Shown piece after piece: positions 25,581 through 33,420 of a DNA stretch of 64,000 nt. Position 1 is the first letter of the stretch. Each line of letters starts with the position of its first letter. The DNA is taken from the NCBI RefSeq assembly GCF_017312725.1, contig NZ_BOPO01000024.1:1-64000 (forward strand). The letters are read 5' to 3'. The stretch comes from Actinocatenispora comari. Its GTDB lineage: Bacteria; Actinomycetota; Actinomycetes; Mycobacteriales; Micromonosporaceae. The translations under genes and the position numbers were made by a program. Under the pieces are notes generated by a model that made no database searches, was not told the DNA's origin, and saw only the letters and a program-made list of their open reading frames with translations.

Positions 25581-27203
25581 TCAGGCCAGCTCGACGAGCT
25601 CCAACAGGTCGTCGCTCCAGGCGTCCTCGTCGCCGTCGGGCAGCAGGATCGCCCGGTCCGGCCGCAGCGCCTGCACCGCGCCCGGGTCGTGGGTGACCAG
25701 CACGATCGCGCCGGGGAACCGGGAGATCGCGTCCAGCACCTGCTCCCGGCTGATCGGGTCGAGGTTGTTCGTCGGCTCGTCCAGCAGCAGCACGTTCGCG
25801 CCCGAGGTCACCAGGGTGGCCAGCGCCAGCCGGGTCTTCTCACCGCCGGAGAGCACCCCGGCCGGCTTGTCCACGTCGTCGCCGGAGAACAGGAACGCGC
25901 CGAGGATCTTGCGCAGGTCGGTGTCGGTCTGCTTGCCGCCGTTGGCCGAGTCGGCGGTGCGCATGTGCTCCAGTACCGACCGGTCGACGTCGAGTGTCTC
26001 GTGCTCCTGCGCGTAGTAGCCGATCCGCAGGCCGTGCCCGGGCACCAGCTCGCCGGTGTCGGGCTGCTCGTACCCGCCGATCAGCCGCAGCAGGGTGGTC
26101 TTGCCGGCGCCGTTGAGGCCGAGGATGACCACCCGGGAGCCGCGGTCGACGTTCACGTCGACGTCGACGAACACCTCCAGCGACCCGTACGACTTGGACA
26201 GGCCGCGGGCGGTCAGCGGCACCTTGCCGCACGGCGCCGGGTTGGGGAACCGCACTTTCGCCACCTTGTCGGCGACCCGGACCTCCTCCAGCCCGGACAG
26301 CAGCTTCTCCGCCCGGCGGGCCATGTTCTGCGCGGCGGTCGCCTTCGTCGCCTTGGCGCCGAGCTTCGCCGCCTGCGCCTGCAGCGCGCCGGCCTTGCGC
26401 TCGGCGTTGGCCCGCTCCCGGCGCCGGCGCCGCTCGTCGGTCTCCCGCTGCTCCTGGTACTTCTTCCAGCCCATGTTGTACGCGTCGACCACCGAGCGGT
26501 TCGCGTCCAGATACCAGACCTTGTTGACCACGTCGGCGAGCAGCTCGACGTCGTGGCTGATCACGATCAGGCCGCCCTTGTGCCCGGATAGGAAGCCGCG
26601 CAGCCAGGTGATCGAGTCCGCGTCCAGGTGGTTGGTCGGCTCGTCCAGCAGCAGGGTCCCGCCCGCGGCACCTTCGGAGAACAGGATCCGGGCCAGCTCG
26701 ATGCGCCGGCGCTGACCGCCGGACAGGGTGCGCAGCGGCTGGGCCAGCGAACGGTCCGGCAGGGCCAGGTTCGCGCAGATCCGGGCGGCCTCGGCCTCCG
26801 CCGCGTACCCGCCGAGCGCGGCGAACCGGTCCTCCAGGTTGCCGTACCGGCGGACCAGCTTGTCGCGCTGGCCGTCGTCGGCCGCCTCGGCCAGCGCGGT
26901 CTGCAGCTTGGCCATCTCGGTCAGCAGGGTGTCCAGGCCCCGGGCGGACAGCACCCGGTCGCGGCCGGTGACATCGAGGTCGCCGGTACGGGGATCCTGC
27001 GGCAGGTAGCCGATCGGGCCGCGGCGGTCGACGGATCCCGCGTACGGGGTGGCCTCGCCGGCGAGCACCTTCAGCGTGGTGGTCTTGCCGGCACCGTTGC
27101 GGCCGACCAGGCCGATCCGGTCACCGGGTTGCACCCGCAGCGCGGTGTCGGACAGCAGGATGCGGGATCCGGCACGCAGTTCCAGACCGGAAACGGTGAT
27201 CAT
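25581..27203 (-). CDS. ABC-F ATPase (ribosome-associated translation factor or resistance protein)
   Basis: A 540-residue protein with two ABC ATPase domains and no membrane part. Domain 1 has Walker A GRNGAGKTT (34-42), LSGGQRRR and DEPTNHLD. Domain 2 has GLNGAGKTT, LSGGEKTRL and DEPTNNLD. The linker between them is helical and highly basic (GWKKYQEQRETDERRRRRERANAERKAG in outline), as in ABC-F proteins that reach into the ribosomal E site. These proteins either rescue stalled ribosomes or protect against ribosome-targeting antibiotics. ATG at 27203 directly precedes the TVSGLELRAG strand. Its leader contains a tiny reading frame and a terminator-like hairpin, suggesting induction by translation stress. 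Confidence 0.93.
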   Translation of the reverse strand: MITVSGLELRAGSRILLSDTALRVQPGDRIGLVGRNGAGKTTTLKVLAGEATPYAGSVDRRGPIGYLPQDPRTGDLDVTGRDRVLSARGLDTLLTEMAKLQTALAEAADDGQRDKLVRRYGNLEDRFAALGGYAAEAEAARICANLALPDRSLAQPLRTLSGGQRRRIELARILFSEGAAGGTLLLDEPTNHLDADSITWLRGFLSGHKGGLIVISHDVELLADVVNKVWYLDANRSVVDAYNMGWKKYQEQRETDERRRRRERANAERKAGALQAQAAKLGAKATKATAAQNMARRAEKLLSGLEEVRVADKVAKVRFPNPAPCGKVPLTARGLSKSYGSLEVFVDVDVNVDRGSRVVILGLNGAGKTTLLRLIGGYEQPDTGELVPGHGLRIGYYAQEHETLDVDRSVLEHMRTADSANGGKQTDTDLRKILGAFLFSGDDVDKPAGVLSGGEKTRLALATLVTSGANVLLLDEPTNNLDPISREQVLDAISRFPGAIVLVTHDPGAVQALRPDRAILLPDGDEDAWSDDLLELVELA

Positions 27204-27254
27204 GGGATGACGCTGCCTCTCTGAGGGAAAGGGGACCGACCGCGGGCACACGAA

Positions 27255-27284
27255 AGCACCGGCTGAGCGATCTCAGTCGGTGCT
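27255..27284 (-). terminator. Terminator-like hairpin in the ABC-F leader
   Basis: On the minus strand AGCACCGACTGAG pairs with CTCAGCCGGTGCT around a four-base loop; the 13-bp stem has a single G-U type mismatch. It is followed by TTTCG. The hairpin lies about 50 bases before the ABC-F start and 8 bases after the short leader frame, where an attenuator is expected. Confidence 0.7.
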
Positions 27285-27291
27285 GGGCTGG

Positions 27292-27312
27292 TCAGTCTTC
27301 GCAGAGGAGCAC
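27292..27312 (-). CDS. Six-codon leader reading frame before the ABC-F gene
   Basis: The frame GTG CTC CTC TGC GAA GAC TGA would encode MLLCED. Its GTG lies six bases after a TACACT -10 box, a spacing at which a transcript can begin exactly at the start codon, so it could be translated leaderless. It ends just before the terminator-like hairpin at 27255-27284. Stalling of a drug-bound ribosome here could influence hairpin formation. It is a prediction from layout only; six-codon frames also occur by chance. Confidence 0.5.
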   Translation of the reverse strand: MLLCED

Positions 27313-27318
27313 TCGTCA

Positions 27319-27324
27319 AGTGTA
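27319..27324 (-). promoter_or_regulatory. -10 box TACACT of the ABC-F leader
   Basis: TACACT fits the actinobacterial TAnnnT consensus and is positioned so that transcription would start at or near the GTG of the leader frame. No strong -35 is visible upstream. Confidence 0.55.
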
Positions 27325-27481
27325 GCGGAGCACGCCGGGTGAGCTGCCAGTGATTTACGGCAAGCCGGCCCCGCCGCCAGTACCGTGTGCACCGTCAGTC
27401 AGATCAACACCGCCGGGTCCGGCACGAGCGTCGGGCCCCGGGCTGTCCCAGCGACCAGCACGCGAGCGACCCGGAGCGCCG

Positions 27482-28390
27482 ATGGGAATCAACGACGACG
27501 CCGACCTCGACACCGGGCAGGTGCAGGACCTGCGCGGATCGGGCGGGTCGGGCGCGTTCGGCCGGCTGCCCGGCGGTGGGTTCACCGCCGGCGGCGGCAT
27601 CCTCGGGCTGATCGTGGTGATCGTGCTCGGCGTCCTCGGCGGAACCGGACATCTCGGGCTCGGCGGCGACGGCGGACAGGGGTCCGGCGGCGATCTGGCG
27701 AAGTCCTGCTCGGCGGCCGATCCGGACCGGTTCGAGCGCACCGACTGCCGCAACGTGCTCTACGTCAACTCGGTCCAGGCGTACTGGCGGGGCGCGCTGC
27801 CGGCCAGCTTTCACACCACCTACCGCACCGCGCCCACCCGGTTCTTCTCCCAGGTGGTACGCACCGGGTGCGGCCAGGCCGACTCCGGCGTCGGACCGTT
27901 CTACTGCCCCGCCGACGAGGCCGTCTACATCGACCTGAGCTTCTACGACCAGCTCGCCGGCCGCCAGTTCGGCGCACCCGGCGACTTCGCCCAGGCGTAC
28001 GTGCTGGCACACGAGTACGGCCACCACGTGCAGACGCTGCTGGGCACCGAGCAGAAGGTGCGGGCGGCACAGCAGCGCGACCCGGGCAACGCCAACCGGT
28101 ACTCGATCGCGCTGGAGCTGCAGGCGGACTGCTACGCGGGCGCGTGGGCCAGGCACGCCGCGCAGACCACCGACGAGAAGGGCAACCACCTGTTCACCGC
28201 AGTCACGCCGACCGAGATCGACCAGGCGCTCACCGCGGCCCAGGCGGTCGGCGACGACACCATCCAGTCCCGGTCCGGTGGCGGCATCCACCAGGAGTCC
28301 TGGACGCACGGGTCCGGCCAGCAGCGGCAGCACTGGTTCGCCACCGGCTACGACAGCGGCGACCCGACCGCCTGCCGCACCTTCGACTGA
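27482..28390 (+). CDS. Neutral zinc metallopeptidase (YpfJ family)
   Basis: A 302-residue membrane-anchored peptidase-like protein of the putative neutral zinc metallopeptidase family (YpfJ). The N-terminus DDADLDTGQVQDLRG is the family signature; a Gly-rich stretch and one membrane segment (ILGLIVVIVLGVLGG, about residues 40-55) follow. The zinc site HEYGHH (HExxH) is in AQAYVLAHEYGHHVQTLLG, with ELQADCYAGAWA downstream supplying the third ligand. Cysteine pairs in the extracytoplasmic part may form disulfides. ATG at 27482 has GGAG nearby and gives the family-typical start. Substrates of this family are unknown. The gene is single, followed by a 34-bp tandem array. Confidence 0.88.
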   Translation: MGINDDADLDTGQVQDLRGSGGSGAFGRLPGGGFTAGGGILGLIVVIVLGVLGGTGHLGLGGDGGQGSGGDLAKSCSAADPDRFERTDCRNVLYVNSVQAYWRGALPASFHTTYRTAPTRFFSQVVRTGCGQADSGVGPFYCPADEAVYIDLSFYDQLAGRQFGAPGDFAQAYVLAHEYGHHVQTLLGTEQKVRAAQQRDPGNANRYSIALELQADCYAGAWARHAAQTTDEKGNHLFTAVTPTEIDQALTAAQAVGDDTIQSRSGGGIHQESWTHGSGQQRQHWFATGYDSGDPTACRTFD

Positions 28391-28418
28391 CCGCTCGGAT
28401 CGGTCGCCTGGCTCGACG

Positions 28419-28603
28419 AGCCGGGCCTCGGTCGCCCGGCCCGGTCCGCCGGACACGGACCTCGGTCGTCCGGCTCGGCCAGCCGGAGCCGGACGTCATC
28501 CGCCCGGCTCGGCCAGCCGGACACGGACCTCGGTCGTCCGGCCCGGTCAGCCGGATCCGGACGTCATTCGCCCGGCTCGGTGAGCCGGATCCGGACGTCG
28601 CGG
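28419..28603. repeat. 34-bp tandem array, each unit able to form a hairpin
   Basis: Units begin at about 28419, 28447, 28481, 28515, 28549 and 28583; from 28447 on the period is exactly 34 bp, and units alternate in two versions, so a 68-bp higher-order repeat is also visible. In one version AGCCGGAC and GTCCGGCT enclose 13 bases and can pair. The array fills the space between two convergent genes and its last unit is part of the acVLRF1 coding end (stop at 28564-28566). Confidence 0.85.
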
Positions 28604-29298
28604 TACCGGCGGGCCACCTCGACCAGCGTCGCGCGCCGCGGTTCCGGTACGTCCGGCAGCTCCACCCGGGGCAGCGCGGCGAACTGCCGCAGCCGGGGGT
28701 CGTCGAGCACCGCGGTCAGCAACGCCCGGTCGCCGCCCACCACCAGGCCGGACAACGACGTCTCGACCGACAGCAGCCGGGCGGCGTGGTCGGCCGCGGC
28801 GCCGGTCGACTCGCGGGTCTGCTTGTCCCGGCGGCGGGCGAACCGCTGCTGCGACCAGCCGCCCGCGGCGGTGCGACCCTGCACGTACCGGGTGTCCACC
28901 TTCGAGGCGACCAGCCGGTCGCCCGCCGCGACGCCGACCGCGTGCGCGCCGCGGCGGACCAGCAGCAGGCCGACCCGGCGGGTCGCGCCGGCGGCGGCGA
29001 CCAGCGCCGCGCCACCGGCACCGGGCTCGGCGGCAGCAGCGCCGGGCGCCACGGGGGCGACTTCGGCGTCAGGTTCGGCGACAGCGGAGCCGGCACCGGG
29101 CTCGGCCGGCCAGCCGAACGGGAGATGGCACTCGGCGCGGGCGCCGTCCGGTGCCGAAGCGACCGCGCCGTCCGGAATGCCCGACCAGGTCAGCGGCGTA
29201 CCGTGGCGCTCGCCGAACCCGGCCAGCCAGCGCGGCAGCCGGGCCGGGTCGAGCGGGATCCACCGGCCACCGCCCGCCGCCGGACGTGGTTTGGGCAC
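28564..29298 (-). CDS. acVLRF1-family peptidyl-tRNA hydrolase
   Basis: A 244-residue actinobacterial member of the Vms1-like release factor (VLRF1) superfamily. Eukaryotic Vms1/ANKZF1 releases nascent chains from stalled ribosomes by cutting peptidyl-tRNA, using a conserved Gln. Here TAAGGWSQQRFARRRDKQ (residues about 143-160) carries the corresponding Gln (Q150/Q151) and the basic helix. A low-complexity Glu/Pro/Ala/Gly segment (about 66-96) is inserted before it. GTG at 29298 follows GGGAGG. The C-terminal codons are part of the adjacent tandem array. Probably a ribosome-rescue or quality-control factor. Confidence 0.85.
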   Translation of the reverse strand: MPKPRPAAGGGRWIPLDPARLPRWLAGFGERHGTPLTWSGIPDGAVASAPDGARAECHLPFGWPAEPGAGSAVAEPDAEVAPVAPGAAAAEPGAGGAALVAAAGATRRVGLLLVRRGAHAVGVAAGDRLVASKVDTRYVQGRTAAGGWSQQRFARRRDKQTRESTGAAADHAARLLSVETSLSGLVVGGDRALLTAVLDDPRLRQFAALPRVELPDVPEPRRATLVEVARRYRDVRIRLTEPGE

Positions 29299-29369
29299 CC
29301 GCGACCTCCCGACACGCCGATCCGACGATCTTCGCTTCCTGCCCGCCGACGGTACGCGATGCTGGATGC

Positions 29370-30074
29370 GTGGCCGACACCACGAGCGGGACCGAGCTGG
29401 CCGAACGGGTACTAGACCGGCTCGGCACCCTGTACGAGCCGGCGCGCGACGAGACGCGGGCGGCCGCGATGACCCGGTACATGCGCGGCGAGTTCCCGTT
29501 CCTGGGCATCCCGGCTCCGCGCCAGCGGATGCTCGCCCGGCAGGCCATCGGCACCCTGCCCCGGCCGGCGGAGCCGGACCTGGCCGCGGTCGCCGCCGCC
29601 TGCTGGGACCGCCCGGAGCGCGAGTACCAGTACTTCGCCTGCGGGTACCTGCGCCGCTACGTACGGCTGTGCTCCGCCTCGTTCGCCGGTACGGTGCAGC
29701 GACTGATCACGACGAAGTCGTGGTGGGACACCGTCGACCCGCTCGCCGCGCACGTGGTCGGCGGGCTCGTGGCGCGGCATCCGCGGCTGGGCACGCTGAT
29801 GGACGACTGGGCGCTGTCCGACGACCGCTGGCTGGTGCGCACCGCGCTGCTGCACCAGCTGCACTACCGGGAGAACACCGACGCGAAGCGGCTGTTCCGG
29901 TACTGCACGGAACAGTCCGCGCATCCGGACTTCTTCGTCCGCAAGGCGATCGGGTGGGCGCTGCGCGAGTACGCGAAGACCGACCCGGGCGCGGTCCGCC
30001 GGTACGTGGCGGCGCACCGTGGCCGGATGTCGCCGCTGTCGGTGCGCGAGGCGCTCAAGCACTTCGCCGGCTGA
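29370..30074 (+). CDS. DNA alkylation repair protein (AlkD-like HEAT repeats)
   Basis: A 234-residue all-helical protein of the AlkD/AlkC-like DNA glycosylase family. The N-terminus YMRGEFPFLGIPAPRQRML is a strong family mark, followed by HEAT-type repeats with WDRPEREYQYFACGYL, TKSWWDTVDPLAAHVVG and FFVRKAIGWALREYAKTDP. These include the aromatic/acidic residues (Trp-Trp-Asp, Arg-Lys-Ala-Ile-Gly-Trp) that in AlkD contact the alkylated base pair. It would excise bulky or cationic N3/N7-alkyl purines without base flipping. GTG at 29370 is used. It is monocistronic, divergent from the acVLRF1 gene by about 70 bp. Confidence 0.9.
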   Translation: MADTTSGTELAERVLDRLGTLYEPARDETRAAAMTRYMRGEFPFLGIPAPRQRMLARQAIGTLPRPAEPDLAAVAAACWDRPEREYQYFACGYLRRYVRLCSASFAGTVQRLITTKSWWDTVDPLAAHVVGGLVARHPRLGTLMDDWALSDDRWLVRTALLHQLHYRENTDAKRLFRYCTEQSAHPDFFVRKAIGWALREYAKTDPGAVRRYVAAHRGRMSPLSVREALKHFAG

Positions 30075-30177
30075 CCGCCTGCCCCACTCCCCCGGCTCCG
30101 CGCGCCACAAGGGGTCGGCGACGCCGAACCCGGCCGGCGGCCTGGGACGTCCAAGCACGGCCCGGTGGCCGGAGACG

Positions 30178-30215
30178 CCGCGACCCGGCCCGCACGGAGG
30201 CGGACCGGGTCGCGG
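30178..30215 (-). terminator. Terminator of the suf operon
   Basis: CCGCGACCCGG (30178-30188) pairs perfectly with CCGGGTCGCGG (30205-30215). It lies just beyond the last suf gene in the minus direction and faces the convergent AlkD-like gene, so it may serve both. Confidence 0.75.
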
Positions 30216-30228
30216 TGACGGCGTCGAC

Positions 30229-30675
30229 TCAGACGTTGAAGCCGAGCGAGCGCAGCTGCTCGCGACCGTCGTCGGTGATCTTGTCCGGCCCCCACGGCGG
30301 GATCCACACCCAGTTGATCCGCACGCCGCCGACCAGCGGGCTCGGCCCGCCGCACAGCGCCTGCTGCGCCTGGTCCTCGATCACGTCGGTCAGCGGGCAC
30401 GCCGCCGAGGTCAGCGTCATGTCCACGATCGCGGTGTTCTCGTCGTCCACGTACAGGCCATAGATCAGGCCGAGGTCGACCACGTTGATCCCGAGCTCCG
30501 GGTCGACGACGTCCCGGAGCGCCTCCTCGACATCCTCGATCTTCGCCTTGGCGCCCGCGTCGGCGGCGGCCGGCGGGTCGGCCGGGGCCGGCTGCGGCGC
30601 CTGCTCGGTGGGTTCCGGCTCGGTCGCGCCGGCCAGTCCGGCCGGGTCGGCCGTGCGCGTCTGTTGCTCGCTCAT
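30229..30675 (-). CDS. sufT: SufT-like metal-sulfur cluster assembly factor (MIP18/DUF59)
   Basis: A 148-residue protein. After a Pro/Ala-rich N-terminal tail (1-42) comes a DUF59 domain: EEALRDVVDPELGINVVDLGLIYGL with the family DPE-x-x, then TLTSAACPLTDVIEDQAQQAL with the conserved Cys, and VWIPPWGPDKITDDGREQLRSLGF at the end. SufT/MIP18 proteins help pass Fe-S clusters to client enzymes. The ATG overlaps the SufU stop by one base (ATGA), so it is translationally coupled as the last gene of the operon, its usual place in actinobacteria. Confidence 0.9.
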   Translation of the reverse strand: MSEQQTRTADPAGLAGATEPEPTEQAPQPAPADPPAAADAGAKAKIEDVEEALRDVVDPELGINVVDLGLIYGLYVDDENTAIVDMTLTSAACPLTDVIEDQAQQALCGGPSPLVGGVRINWVWIPPWGPDKITDDGREQLRSLGFNV

Positions 30676-31166
30676 CAGTTGCCTCCTGCGGTTTCCGCGG
30701 TGGCCCGCGCGGCGGCGTCCTTGAACGCCATCCAGGACAGTAGTGCGCACTTGACCCGGGCCGGGTACCGCGCGACGCCGGCGAACGCGACCGCGTCCTC
30801 CAGCAGCTCCTCGTCCGGTTCGACCTGACCGCGACCGGTCATCAGCTCGTTGAACGCCTCGTGCAGCCGCAGCGCCTCGTCCAGGGTGCGGCCCGACACC
30901 AGGTCGTGCAGCACGCTCGCGGACGCCTGGCTGATCGAGCACCCCATCCCGTCGTACGACACGTCGGACACCCGCGCCTTGTCGCCGTCGCCGGTCAGGT
31001 GCACCCGGACGGTCATCTCGTCACCGCAGGTCGGGTTGACGTGATGCGCCTCGGCCACGTGCGGCTCGGCCTGACCGGCCGCGGTGTCCGGCTCCCGCAG
31101 GCCACGCCCGTGCGGGTGCTTGTAGTGATCCAGGATGATCTCCTGGTAGAGCGAGTCAAGCTGCAT
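30675..31166 (-). CDS. sufU: SufU-type Fe-S assembly sulfur carrier
   Basis: A 163-residue SufU homologue. In Gram-positive and actinobacterial suf systems SufU takes persulfide sulfur from SufS with the help of a zinc ion. The three cysteines are in NPTCGDEM, DGMGCSISQASAS and RVKCALLSW, with Asp in CGD as the fourth zinc ligand. An insertion between the second and third Cys (SGRTLDEALRLHEAFNELMTG) distinguishes SufU from IscU. It starts at ATG 31166, 44 bp after the cysteine desulfurase gene, and overlaps the SufT gene. Confidence 0.95.
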   Translation of the reverse strand: MQLDSLYQEIILDHYKHPHGRGLREPDTAAGQAEPHVAEAHHVNPTCGDEMTVRVHLTGDGDKARVSDVSYDGMGCSISQASASVLHDLVSGRTLDEALRLHEAFNELMTGRGQVEPDEELLEDAVAFAGVARYPARVKCALLSWMAFKDAAARATAETAGGN

Positions 31167-31210
31167 CTCGGGTCATGATCCTCGGGTCGGTCTGGTCGGG
31201 TGAGACACGC

Positions 31211-32530
31211 TCAGGAAAACAGCTTCCGGACGCTGCCAATTCCTCGGACCAGCGCGTCGATCTCCTCGGTCGTCGTGTACAGGTAGAACGAGGCACGGGT
31301 GACCGCAGGAACGCCGAACCGGGCACAGGTGGGCCGGGCGCAGCCGTGACCCACCCGAACCGCGACCCCCTCGGCGTCCAGCACCTGGCCCACGTCGTGC
31401 GGGTGGATGCCGTCCAGCGCGAACGAGATCGTACCGCCGCGGCCGACCGGGACCTCCGGGCCGAAGATCCGCAGCCCCGGGATCTCGGTGAGCGCGTCCA
31501 GCGCGTACGCGGTGAGCTCCTTCTCGTGCCAGCGCACCGCGTCCATGCCGATCGAGGTCAGGTAGTCGACCGCCGCGCCGAGCCCGACGGCCTGCGCGAT
31601 CGGCGGCGTACCCGCCTCGAACCGGGCCGGTGGCGGGGCGAAGGTCGAGCCCTCCATCTTCACCGTCTCGATCATCTCGCCGCCGCCCAGGAACGGCGGC
31701 ATCGCGTCGAGCAGCTCCGCGCGGCCCCACAGCACCCCGATGCCGGTCGGGCCGCACATCTTGTGCCCGGTGAAGGCGAGGAAGTCGACGTCCAGGTCGA
31801 CCACGTCGACCGGCGAGTGCGGCACCGCCTGGGAGGCGTCCAGCATCACCAGCGCGCCGACCTCGTGCGCCCGCCGGACGATCTCGCCCACCGGGTTGAT
31901 GGTGCCGAGGATGTTCGACTGCAGCACGTACGAGACGATCTTGGTCTTCTCGTTGACCAGCTCGTCCAGGTTCGACGTGTCGAGCCGGCCGTTGTCGGTG
32001 ATGCCGAACCAGCGCAGCGTCGCGCCGGTGCGCTGGCACAGCAGCTGCCACGGCACGATGTTCGAGTGGTGCTCCATCTCGGAGATCACCACCTCGTCAC
32101 CGGGGCCCAGCCGGAACCGCGGATCGACCTCGGCGCCGGCATGGCCGAACGAGTACGCCACCAGGTTCATCGCCTCGGACGAGTTCTTGGTGAACACGAT
32201 CTCGCCGGCGGTACTGGCGCCGATGAACCGGGCGATCTTCGCGCGGGCCCCCTCGTACGCCTCGGTGGCCTCGGTACCGAGGGTGTGCACGGCCCGGGCC
32301 ACGTTGGCGTTGTGGTGCTCGTAGTGGTCGGCGAGCACCTCCAGCACCTGGCGCGGTTTCTGCGAGGTGTTGGCCGAGTCGAGGTAGACCAGCGGGTGAC
32401 CGTCGATCTCCCGGGTCAGGATCGGGAAGTCGGCCCGGACCTTCGCCACGTCGAAGCGCGGCACGTCGGCGTACTGCGGCATACCGGTGTGCCGGCCCGC
32501 CGCGCGCGTGTCGCTGGTCATCTCGATCAT
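31211..32530 (-). CDS. sufS: Cysteine desulfurase SufS
   Basis: A PLP-dependent group II cysteine desulfurase of about 439 residues; it removes sulfur from L-cysteine as a persulfide. PLP Lys is in LAFTGHKMCGPTG; the His stacking on PLP is in SEMEHHSNIVPWQ; the persulfide Cys is in VRVGHGCARPTCARF near the C-terminus. The N-terminal FPILTREIDGHPLVYLDSANTSQKP is typical. The start could be GTG 32542, ATG 32530 or ATG 32521; ATG 32530 is preferred because AGGTGGG lies 11 bases upstream. It follows SufC with an overlap or near-overlap. Its partner SufU is the next gene. Confidence 0.95.
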   Translation of the reverse strand: MIEMTSDTRAAGRHTGMPQYADVPRFDVAKVRADFPILTREIDGHPLVYLDSANTSQKPRQVLEVLADHYEHHNANVARAVHTLGTEATEAYEGARAKIARFIGASTAGEIVFTKNSSEAMNLVAYSFGHAGAEVDPRFRLGPGDEVVISEMEHHSNIVPWQLLCQRTGATLRWFGITDNGRLDTSNLDELVNEKTKIVSYVLQSNILGTINPVGEIVRRAHEVGALVMLDASQAVPHSPVDVVDLDVDFLAFTGHKMCGPTGIGVLWGRAELLDAMPPFLGGGEMIETVKMEGSTFAPPPARFEAGTPPIAQAVGLGAAVDYLTSIGMDAVRWHEKELTAYALDALTEIPGLRIFGPEVPVGRGGTISFALDGIHPHDVGQVLDAEGVAVRVGHGCARPTCARFGVPAVTRASFYLYTTTEEIDALVRGIGSVRKLFS

Positions 32531-32534
32531 CGCC

Positions 32535-33299
32535 TCATGCACCCACCTTGTTGACGAACCGCTCGTAGCCGGACGCCTCCAGGTCCTCGGCGAGCTCCTT
32601 GCCGCCCTCTTCGACGATCCGGCCGGCGACGAACACGTGCACGAAGTCGGGCTGCACGTACCGCAGGATCCGGGTGTAGTGGGTGATCACCACCAGGCCG
32701 GTCGAGCCGGCGTCCTTGACCCGGTTGATGCCCTGGCTGACCTCGCGCAGGGCGTCGATGTCCAGCCCGGAGTCGGTCTCGTCCAGGATCGCCATCTTCG
32801 GCTTGAGCAGCTCCAGCTGCACGATCTCGTGCCGCTTCTTCTCGCCGCCGGAGAAGCCCTCGTTGACGTTGCGCTCGGCGAACGCCGGGTCCATGCCCAG
32901 CTTCTCCATCGAGGTGCGCAGCTCCTTGACCCAGGTACGCAGCTTCGGCGCCTCACCGTCGATCGCCGTCTTCGCGGTACGCAGGAAGTTCGCCACCGAC
33001 ACGCCCGGCACCTCGACCGGGTACTGCATGGCGAGGAACAGGCCGGCCCGGGCGCGCGCGTCGACGCTCATCGACAGCACGTCCTCGCCGTCCAGCGTCA
33101 CGCTGCCGCTGGTGATCTTGTACTTCGGGTGGCCGGCGATCGCGTACGCGGTCGTCGACTTGCCCGAGCCGTTCGGACCCATGATCGCGTGCGTCTCCCC
33201 GGACCGGATGGTCAGGTCGACGCCGTGCAGGATCGGCTTCAACTCGTCCTCGGACACCTGCACCGATGCGTGCAGGTCGCGGATCTCCAGAACGCTCAC
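32535..33299 (-). CDS. sufC: SufC ATPase of the SufBCD scaffold
   Basis: A 254-residue ABC-type ATPase that drives the SufB-SufD scaffold where Fe-S clusters are built. Walker A is GPNGSGKST, the signature is FSGGEKKRHEIVQ, and Walker B is MAILDETDSGLDIDAL, with the SufC-specific DETDSGLD in place of DEPTSALD. The GTG at 33299 gives MSVLEIRDLHA. It is cytoplasmic. A 120-bp gap with a tandem hairpin array separates it from the ferredoxin gene upstream, unusual in an otherwise tight operon. Confidence 0.96.
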   Translation of the reverse strand: MSVLEIRDLHASVQVSEDELKPILHGVDLTIRSGETHAIMGPNGSGKSTTAYAIAGHPKYKITSGSVTLDGEDVLSMSVDARARAGLFLAMQYPVEVPGVSVANFLRTAKTAIDGEAPKLRTWVKELRTSMEKLGMDPAFAERNVNEGFSGGEKKRHEIVQLELLKPKMAILDETDSGLDIDALREVSQGINRVKDAGSTGLVVITHYTRILRYVQPDFVHVFVAGRIVEEGGKELAEDLEASGYERFVNKVGA

Positions 33300-33333
33300 G
33301 TCAGTCCTTGCTCTTTCGTCGTTCGGCGGTCAG

Positions 33334-33414
33334 CCGTCTGGTCTCGCCGGCTGCTGCCGGCCGTCTCGTCTCGCCGGCAACCGCCGGCCGTGCCGTGCCG
33401 CCGGCTGCCGCCGG
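33334..33414 (-). repeat. Three 27-bp tandem hairpin units inside the suf operon
   Basis: Units at 33334-33360, 33361-33387 and 33388-33414 repeat head to tail. Each contains GCCGGC-N4-GCCGGC, a six-bp hairpin with a different tetraloop (TGCT, AACC, TGCC). The array sits between the Rieske ferredoxin stop (33421) and sufC start, and could act as an mRNA stability element or partial terminator that sets sufC-U-T levels apart from sufB-D. Confidence 0.8.
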
Positions 33415-33420
33415 CCGTGT

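Noticed and set aside
28419-28603. Possible CRISPR array
   Set aside because: The units are directly adjacent without unique spacers, the repeat is not conserved as in CRISPR, and no cas gene is near. The same holds for the other tandem arrays.
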